Source of the DNA: Chlorobaculum tepidum TLS
GTDB lineage: Bacteria; Bacteroidota; Chlorobiia; Chlorobiales; Chlorobiaceae
Direction: 5' to 3'
DNA length: 64,000 nt
Assembly (NCBI RefSeq): GCF_000006985.1
Contig: NC_002932.3
Location: 1,771,292-1,835,291, forward strand
The position numbers and the translations under genes were made by a program. Of this stretch, positions 58,312 through 64,000 are shown in pieces (position 1 is the first letter of the stretch; each line of letters starts with the position of its first letter). The notes under the pieces are model-generated. The model was not told the origin of the DNA. It saw nothing but the letters and a program-made list of their open reading frames with translations, and did not search any database.

Positions 58312-58343
58312 AAAAAGGCTCATCGACTGATGAGCCTTTTTTT
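58312..58343 (+). terminator. Rho-independent terminator of tig
   Basis: Stem aaaaaggctcat / atgagcctttttt with loop cgactg, 30 bp after the stop. The hairpin is symmetrical enough to serve the convergent acpS gene as well. Confidence 0.85.
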
Positions 58344-58370
58344 ATGCGCGACGGGGAAATTGCCGGATGC

Positions 58371-58724
58371 TCAGCGCGGCTCAAAGAGCGCCATCGCCAC
58401 TGCGGAGTAGCGGTCGTGGGAGATTGAAATACTGACTCTACCGGAAAAGGAGGGCGCGTAAACGCTCACACAGGGTTTGCCCGTCTCGTCGTTCAACACC
58501 TCGATGGAGTGCCAGGTCAGGCCTTTGGCGATGCCAGTACCGAGAGCTTTCGAAACAGCCTCTTTGGCTGCAAAACGTCCGGCAAGGCTCGCCACGGGAT
58601 CGGGTTTGGAAAGGCACTGGGCCATCTCGGCCGAGGTCAGAATTTTCTTCATGAAGGCCTCTCCGAAACGGTCATAACTCGAACGGATACGAGCTATCTC
58701 GACGATGTCAACCCCGATCTCCAT
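58371..58724 (-). CDS. acpS: Holo-[acyl-carrier-protein] synthase
   Basis: 117 aa. It transfers phosphopantetheine from CoA to ACP. Metal-binding GVDIVEIARIRSSYDRFGEA (residues 4-23, Asp6) and the second motif RFAAKEAVSKALGTGI (about 49-64, Glu53, Lys57). The C-terminal SISHDRYSAVAMALFE is typical. It starts 9 bp after nadC. Confidence 0.94.
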   Translation of the reverse strand: MEIGVDIVEIARIRSSYDRFGEAFMKKILTSAEMAQCLSKPDPVASLAGRFAAKEAVSKALGTGIAKGLTWHSIEVLNDETGKPCVSVYAPSFSGRVSISISHDRYSAVAMALFEPR

Positions 58725-58732
58725 CGACGGGA

Positions 58733-59626
58733 TCAGGCACGTTCGATCTTCATGGACATATCGAGCGCCTTGACGCTATGAGTCAGCTCGCCGATTGAAA
58801 TAAAATCGACGCCGGTCATGGCGACTTCGGAAACATTGTGCAGACCGATGTTTCCCGACGCTTCAAGCAGAATGTTGCCAAAACCGTTCGCCTTGATCCA
58901 GCGCACCGCTTCGGCCAGGTCATCAACCATGAAGTTGTCGAGAAGAATCATGTCCGGGCGGCTGGCACAGGCGCGAACCAGCTCGGAGATGCTGCGGACT
59001 TCAGTTTCAATCTTCGCTGAAACCCCCTGCTCCTGGCAATATGCCTTCGCCCGTCTTATGGCCTCCTCCACACTTCCGGCAGCATCAATGTGATTGTCCT
59101 TGATCAGGATCATATCGAAAAGCCCAAAGCGGTGATTGGTCCCGCCCCCGATCCGGACGGCTTCCTTGTCGTAATAACGCAGAGCTGGCGCTGTCTTCCG
59201 GGTATCGAGAATAGATGCGTTGGTGTGGCTGACCCGTTCGACATACATGTTCGTGCGGGTGGCGATGCCGGACATGCGCTGCATGAAATTGAGCGCCGTA
59301 CGTTCACCAATCAGAATCGAGGCTATACGTCCCTTTACCTCGAGCACTCGTTCTCCAGGATAAACCCTCTTGCCATCCTTGACGTACGCCGTGAATTCAA
59401 GCGCGGCATCCAGTGACTGGAACACCTGTCTGGCGACCTCCACTCCGGCAATGATCCCTTCAGATTTGACCTCGATGTAACCAAGACCAAGCTGATTCTG
59501 ATCGACAGTCGCCTCGGTAGTGATATCCCCCTGGAAACGGTCCTCTTCGAGTGCAAGTTGCATGGCCTTCAACCTGCATGTCTCAAAAAACTCCCTGAAC
59601 GCATGATTGGTTCTTTTTTCTGCCAT
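58733..59626 (-). CDS. nadC: Nicotinate-nucleotide pyrophosphorylase (carboxylating)
   Basis: 297 aa from ATG 59626. It makes nicotinate mononucleotide from quinolinate and PRPP in de novo NAD synthesis. Conserved segments are EDRFQGDITTEATV (about 25-38), ERTALNFMQRMSGIAT (about 105-120), DTRKTAPALRYYDKEAVRIG near 138 and HRFGLFDMILIKDNH near 160. It is followed by acpS 9 bp later. The 59636-59843 stretch upstream has no gene. Confidence 0.94.
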   Translation of the reverse strand: MAEKRTNHAFREFFETCRLKAMQLALEEDRFQGDITTEATVDQNQLGLGYIEVKSEGIIAGVEVARQVFQSLDAALEFTAYVKDGKRVYPGERVLEVKGRIASILIGERTALNFMQRMSGIATRTNMYVERVSHTNASILDTRKTAPALRYYDKEAVRIGGGTNHRFGLFDMILIKDNHIDAAGSVEEAIRRAKAYCQEQGVSAKIETEVRSISELVRACASRPDMILLDNFMVDDLAEAVRWIKANGFGNILLEASGNIGLHNVSEVAMTGVDFISIGELTHSVKALDMSMKIERA

Positions 59627-59843
59627 AACTGCCAAATCAGAAAGAGGTTAGAGGAATCCGGAAAACGCTCTGAGAACGTTAAATCCTTCTCATGCAAGGT
59701 AATACTTTTTTGGTATTCGCAATGTCTCACGGTACACGCCATTGCCATTTATACCGGCTGTCAGGAACCGTTTTGCAATGAAGTTGCGAATAGGTTACAT
59801 TCTTGCAGATTCCTCCTGAATACTGATCTCTCGCCGCGCGACC

Positions 59844-60224
59844 ATGAAGCTTCATCATCGTTCCTGTATCAGGCTTGTCAACGCCGTTTTTTACGCCCGG
59901 CACGGTGTCCACGAAGAGGAACGCCGTCTTGGCGGACGGTATGAGGTCGATGCCGAGCTTTTTTTTGACAGCACTGAGGCCGCCGCTGCCGATGATCTCT
60001 TGAAAACCATCGATTACGGGCAGGCATATACCATCATCAGCGAGGTTATGATTGCTGGTGAACCGGCGGCACTCATCGAGACGCTGGCCGCAAGAGCCGC
60101 CGCAAGGCTGATTGAGGAGCTGGCCCTCGCGGAGAAAGTCACCGTGAAGGTGCGCAAGCGAGCGCTGCCTCTCGGCGGGCTGTGCGATTATGCTGAAGCC
60201 GAACACGTGATTGAAAGGCACTGA
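59844..60224 (+). CDS. folB: Dihydroneopterin aldolase
   Basis: 126 aa. It cleaves dihydroneopterin to 6-hydroxymethyldihydropterin for folate synthesis. The segment VFYARHGVHEEERRLGGRYE and the DLLKTIDYGQAYTII strand match FolB; the catalytic Glu-Glu and Lys (LALAEKVTVKVRKRALPLGG) are visible. It lies 3 bp before folK, so folB-folK form an operon. Confidence 0.94.
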   Translation: MKLHHRSCIRLVNAVFYARHGVHEEERRLGGRYEVDAELFFDSTEAAAADDLLKTIDYGQAYTIISEVMIAGEPAALIETLAARAAARLIEELALAEKVTVKVRKRALPLGGLCDYAEAEHVIERH

Positions 60225-60227
60225 ACA

Positions 60228-60743
60228 ATGGCGCCAGTTACCGCCTATATCGGCATCGGCTCGAATGTCGGAGACCGGCTCGGCTACCTTCAGCAGGCCG
60301 TTGACCACCTTGCACAACTGCCTGGCATGAGGGTGAGCGGAGCCTCACGGGTGTATATGACCGAGCCGTTCGGTGATCCCAACCAGGAACGCTATTTCAA
60401 CGCCGTCATTGCAGTGCAGACATCGCTCGATCCGACTGACCTTCGCACCCGCTGCAAAGCAATCGAGCATGACCTGGGCCGCCCCGACCGGTACCAGCGC
60501 TGGAGTCCGAGAACCATCGATCTCGATATCCTGCTCTACAGCGATCTCTGCATCGAAAGCGATCTGCTCGTTATTCCTCATGCCGAGATGCACCACCGGA
60601 AATTCGTCCTTATACCACTGCTCGACCTCGCCAATCCGGTTCACCCCCGCCTGCGCCACTCCATCGCCGAGCTACTGAAAAGCTGCGAAGATCACTCGGT
60701 TCCTGTACGACTGGTGCAAGAGTTGAAGATCAGGCCGACCTGA
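60228..60743 (+). CDS. folK: 6-hydroxymethyl-dihydropterin pyrophosphokinase
   Basis: 171 aa. Conserved YIGIGSNVGDRLGYLQQAVD (residues 6-25), MTEPFGDPNQERYFNAV near 44, and the catalytic RTIDLDILLYSDL (about 91-103) with the two aspartates. It produces the pterin diphosphate used by dihydropteroate synthase. Second gene of the folB-folK pair. Confidence 0.95.
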   Translation: MAPVTAYIGIGSNVGDRLGYLQQAVDHLAQLPGMRVSGASRVYMTEPFGDPNQERYFNAVIAVQTSLDPTDLRTRCKAIEHDLGRPDRYQRWSPRTIDLDILLYSDLCIESDLLVIPHAEMHHRKFVLIPLLDLANPVHPRLRHSIAELLKSCEDHSVPVRLVQELKIRPT

Positions 60744-60765
60744 CTGACCCGGCTGATCTTCCAAT

Positions 60766-60800
60766 AAAAAAAGCGGACCACCGTGAAGTAGCCCGCTTTT
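60766..60800 (+). terminator. Terminator after folK
   Basis: aaaaagcgg / cccgctttt stem with an irregular loop, 22 bp after folK; the hairpin also faces the convergent ArsA-like gene. Confidence 0.6.
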
Positions 60801-60822
60801 ATATTAAAACCTCGCTTTCCGC

Positions 60823-61977
60823 TCAGTTCGCGAAAGTGATATTCAGTGTACCCTGTTCGAAATCGGCACCTTCGGTTTTGCGGCCTACCAGCACGTTGGG
60901 CAGCACGATGCTCTTACGGAAGTTGTTGATATCGACGAGCAGCTCGTCACCCTTGATGTTCACCGCGAGCTTGTCCACCTCAACGTTCGGCAGATAGAGG
61001 CTCAGTACGTACTTGCCGTTGATCTTTTCAAGCGTCTGGGTCTTGTCGTTGCTGTAGAGCACCTCCATCGGATTACGGCCACTGAAAAGCTCCTGGCTCA
61101 GGTCATACAGCCTGTCAGTACTGATAACCTCCTTGGAGGACTGCATCGCCCTGAAAATCGGCACCGGATAGAAGCAGTTGTCGATCACGCGGAGATACTT
61201 TGCCTGTTGATCGATCAGAGCCTGGAGGTAGGGATCGCTAGAGTTCGAAGGCAGCACCTTGTTGACAACCGCCGCGTCGAGCTTGTACCCAAAAAGGTTG
61301 AGATAGGTCTGAACGCGCAAAGCTTCTTTGATGACCATGTTCTCCGGATTAAGCACCACCCTGAAAGTGGTGATGCTCTTGTCCTGCAACATGCCGTGCA
61401 GCTCCTTCATGTGCTCGTTGACCTCGGGCATGAGCTTGAAGATGTTCTTCTTCGGCATGAAGCGGCTCAGAAGCGGCGCGGCAAAGCCGATCGCCTTGGA
61501 GTGCCAGCCGCCGATCTTCTCGGAGTACCAGCCGTAAGACTCGGGCATACCGAGCAGGCGCATCGTTTCGCCGGTCGGAGCGGCATCGACCACGACGGCG
61601 TCGTACTTCCCGGATTTTGCGGCTTTCCAGATGTAGCGAAGGCTGATCATCTCCTCCATGCCGGGCACGATGGCCAGCTCTTCGGCGACGATTTCATTTG
61701 TACCGTCGTGCATGAGAATCGAGGAGAAATAGGAGTACAGTTCGGTCCAGTTTTCCCTGATTTCAGCAAGAATGTTCACCTCCATGGCAAAGAGATTTTT
61801 CTCGACCTCCACAGGAGTCGAACTCAACTCGACGCCAAACGCATCGGCCAGGCTATGGGCGACATCAGTGCTCATGATCAGCACGCGCTTGCCACTGCGA
61901 GCGATCGCCGTCGCGGTGGAAGCAGATACGGTGGTCTTACCCACTCCACCTTTGCCCAAATAAAGGATGATTCTCAT
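60823..61977 (-). CDS. ArsA/Get3-family ATPase with HSP20-like C-terminal domain
   Basis: 384 aa. P-loop GKGGVGKTT (8-16), switch [13 protein letters not shown] (about 37-48), switch [19 protein letters not shown] near 131. After about residue 300 there is an all-beta domain ([20 protein letters not shown], then [16 protein letters not shown]) like the small heat-shock fold. This fusion is the ArsA_HSP20 type found in green sulfur bacteria and relatives. Some of these ATPases are associated with chlorosome or envelope functions, but no specific role is assigned here. Confidence 0.9.
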   Translation of the reverse strand: MRIILYLGKGGVGKTTVSASTATAIARSGKRVLIMSTDVAHSLADAFGVELSSTPVEVEKNLFAMEVNILAEIRENWTELYSYFSSILMHDGTNEIVAEELAIVPGMEEMISLRYIWKAAKSGKYDAVVVDAAPTGETMRLLGMPESYGWYSEKIGGWHSKAIGFAAPLLSRFMPKKNIFKLMPEVNEHMKELHGMLQDKSITTFRVVLNPENMVIKEALRVQTYLNLFGYKLDAAVVNKVLPSNSSDPYLQALIDQQAKYLRVIDNCFYPVPIFRAMQSSKEVISTDRLYDLSQELFSGRNPMEVLYSNDKTQTLEKINGKYVLSLYLPNVEVDKLAVNIKGDELLVDINNFRKSIVLPNVLVGRKTEGADFEQGTLNITFAN

Positions 61978-62051
61978 GGTGTTGAAAAACTATAGTGTAA
62001 ACTTGACTGTAAACTGAATGCTTGCTTCCCTCAGGCTTATCACCGTCAGAC

Positions 62052-64000
62052 TTATCTGCCGCGCCGTTTGCCGTGACTGACTTTCCCGGAAGAATGCCGG
62101 ACCTGTTCAGGCTTTTTCTCGATAACCGGCTCGCTGACCGGCTCCTTGACCGGCTCACTAACCGCTCTGCGAACCGGAATGTCGGACTCAATGATCATAT
62201 ATTCTTGTGATATACTGGAACCTTCCATCTCCTCTATTTCGCCAAGGGCTGAAAAGATAACCTCTTCAGAGATATCGATCTCTTCTTCCGGCTCAGCCTC
62301 GATTTGGCTCGCCTTCTGAACAGGCACCTCCAGTTGTGGCTCAGGCTCAAGCATGGATTTGATTTCCAATTCAGGTGATACCACCGGCAGTTCCGGCTCA
62401 GTTTCAGTTTTGATCTGAATCTTTTTTCTGGTTGGCTCTTCTGGTTCAGCTTTAACTATAGGTTCGCTCTCTTGCTCGACGTCCGCCTTAATCTGGATTT
62501 TCTTTCTCCGGAGAGGCTCTGGCTCAGACGGCTCTTCACTGGAAACGCTTCCCGGAACTTCGCCAGACAACGCAGATGTAACCGCACTGCGTGATGCTTC
62601 GTCGTAATCCATCAGTTTCCGGGCAATATCCGCCTCCGCGCCACTGCCCTCTTCGGCTTTGATCGCGATCTTCTTGCGACGAATCCCGGAACCATTTTCA
62701 GTGCTTACGGCTGATGATGCTTCGACTGGAGCAGGTGACGGTGCCTCACGCTCGGGCTCGTCGTAACTCATCAGCTTCCGGGCGATCTCGTTGTCGTCCT
62801 CCATTTTGATTGAAAGCTTCTTGCGACGCCCACCCGGTTCCGCGCCTGAATCGCTGTCATCCGGAACGCTGCTGCGGGAAACTGGTGGACGACTCTCGCG
62901 GGAAGTGATCGGCTCGTCATTGCCTGCGAATAAATCAGCACCAGTATGATTGTCATCATCTTTGATGCTGATCTTCTTGCGGCGAATCGTCGAACCGTCC
63001 TCATCCGGCTCCTCATCGACAAACGGCGATTTCCGCTCCTTCGCAGTGCTACGCTCCTCTCGAGGTGACTCGTTCGCCGGTGGCCTCGAACTCTTTTTTC
63101 CACCGCCGCTGCCGAAACCGGTCATCTTGATGATTTTGCTGAGAGAACCAAGCACCCCGTCGTTGGCTACAGCGGTTTTGATTGCGTTCATGACGAAACG
63201 CTCGGCCATAGGATTGCCTGCGATATTGGAGAGAAGCTCGTTCAGGGCGTTCAGCACCGTGGCCATGTCTCCAGGCACATGCTGCAAATCTTTCATCACC
63301 TGGTCACGCATCTTGAACGGAGCATCGCCAACCATATTCTTGATCTGTTCGGCAATCCGTTTCAGTGATGCGGGATCAGCCGGCAACATCGACTCCAGAC
63401 CACGCATGGCATCCTGCGACCCCATGGAACGGGGACTCGCCCCGCCAGTGCCCGAAGGCTGGTACGGCGGATAAGGCATTTGCGGTTGCTCATAACCAGC
63501 AGACGCACGATACTGTTCGAGCAGATCCTGCCCATAGCCAATACCAGCGTCAGGCGTGGGAGCCTGCGGAGTATCGAGCTGAAGAGCGATCTGTCTCGGC
63601 GGGCAGAGCGTCCTTGCTGCCTGAAAAATCCTGTCCGCAGTATCCTGGGGAATTTCCTGACGGTAATTGATACCGAGATAATCCTCGATAATCGATTCGA
63701 CGAGAGTCTGAAGCCTGACGATTGTATCGGCCTCACGAATCTCGACCATGTCGAAAATCACGTAGATCGGCTCCTTGCCTTCACGACGGATCTTGAGATT
63801 CATGGTCGCGAAAGCGCTGTCCTTATTGCGGCTGTTGACCGAAACAGCACCAAGGCTGAACCGGTCAAGAAAGTCTTTCGAAGCTCCTCGCGCCCAGAGG
63901 TAGAGGGCCTTGTCGGTATAGATCAGATAATCCTGATACACGATGTTGCCCACCCGTTCCTGATGAGACTCGTAAAACACCCCGTCAAAAAAAGCGATGG
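62052..64000 (-). CDS. Large charged protein with RRKKIxIK repeats, 5' end outside window
   Basis: At least 650 residues. The frame is open through base 64000, and the upstream codons read IAFFDGVFYESHQERV, so the true start lies beyond the window and the GTG at 63980 is internal. The N-terminal about 300 residues are a globular alpha/beta domain. A disordered acidic, Pro/Glu/Ser-rich region then has about five copies of RRKKxxIK (RRKKISIKDDD, RRKKLSIKMED, RRKKIAIKAEE, RRKKIQIKADV, TRKKIQIKTET). The basic C-terminus is KVSHGKRRGR. I do not recognise the family. Confidence 0.8.
   Translation of the reverse strand, partial: IAFFDGVFYESHQERVGNIVYQDYLIYTDKALYLWARGASKDFLDRFSLGAVSVNSRNKDSAFATMNLKIRREGKEPIYVIFDMVEIREADTIVRLQTLVESIIEDYLGINYRQEIPQDTADRIFQAARTLCPPRQIALQLDTPQAPTPDAGIGYGQDLLEQYRASAGYEQPQMPYPPYQPSGTGGASPRSMGSQDAMRGLESMLPADPASLKRIAEQIKNMVGDAPFKMRDQVMKDLQHVPGDMATVLNALNELLSNIAGNPMAERFVMNAIKTAVANDGVLGSLSKIIKMTGFGSGGGKKSSRPPANESPREERSTAKERKSPFVDEEPDEDGSTIRRKKISIKDDDNHTGADLFAGNDEPITSRESRPPVSRSSVPDDSDSGAEPGGRRKKLSIKMEDDNEIARKLMSYDEPEREAPSPAPVEASSAVSTENGSGIRRKKIAIKAEEGSGAEADIARKLMDYDEASRSAVTSALSGEVPGSVSSEEPSEPEPLRRKKIQIKADVEQESEPIVKAEPEEPTRKKIQIKTETEPELPVVSPELEIKSMLEPEPQLEVPVQKASQIEAEPEEEIDISEEVIFSALGEIEEMEGSSISQEYMIIESDIPVRRAVSEPVKEPVSEPVIEKKPEQVRHSSGKVSHGKRRGR

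Noticed and set aside
63978-63980. GTG as the start of the large charged protein
   Set aside because: The upstream codons IAFFDG continue the same domain to the window edge, so the gene begins outside the window.

Overview
The window looks like a green sulfur bacterium of the Chlorobium/Chlorobaculum type. The backbone is GC-rich by eye. It carries a four-gene group 3b [NiFe] sulfhydrogenase operon, an ArsA-type ATPase with a C-terminal HSP20-like domain, a TTG-started trigger factor, recA-dusB-asd, and many short ATGA start/stop overlaps. The species assignment is inferred from gene content and not proven. No rRNA, tRNA or CRISPR array was recognised.

Layout. 1-3770: oxidative pentose phosphate genes zwf (cut by the window edge) and gnd, a glutamate-cysteine-ligase-like gene and a small overlapping ORF. 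3858-10826: a complete minus-strand type I restriction-modification operon of the EcoR124I type (hsdM, a 57-aa ORF, hsdS, a DUF559 nuclease gene, hsdR). It is invaded in three of its genes by one family of GC-rich palindromic repeats, all kept in frame. 10889-34387: housekeeping genes: glycosyltransferase, YbaK, patatin, aldehyde dehydrogenase, TerC, RNA methyltransferase, U32 protein, sulfhydrogenase, FKBP, MscS, protoporphyrinogen-oxidase-like enzyme, gamma carbonic anhydrase, LptB, radical SAM protein, RRM protein, HD phosphohydrolase, YtxH and alpha/beta hydrolase.

34400-42100 is a clearly AT-richer island with all genes on the minus strand. It holds a methyltransferase gene broken by a 131-bp MITE-like element, a membrane/SH3-like protein, and a compact HerA-type ATPase, NurA-type nuclease and DNA methyltransferase operon. 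Long imperfect palindromes separate the units in a cassette-like way. The HerA-NurA-methyltransferase operon is the best candidate for an unusual defence system here.

42244-64000 returns to housekeeping content: aroA, rpsU, a zinc-ribbon protein, a CBS-like protein that has lost its PLP-binding lysine, alr, a ComEA-like HhH protein, an ISL3 transposon next to a decayed DUF2442 gene, an intact DUF4160/DUF2442 pair, asd, dusB, recA, an epimerase, an M16 peptidase, tig, acpS, nadC, folB, folK, an ArsA-like ATPase, and a large charged repeat protein cut by the right edge.

How the genes work together. HsdM, HsdS and HsdR would form one restriction-modification machine whose spacer length may be set by three 12-bp TAEL repeats. 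The four hydrogenase subunits form one soluble NAD(P)-linked complex. HerA and NurA are expected to form a DNA-processing motor plus nuclease, with the methyltransferase as the likely self/non-self mark.
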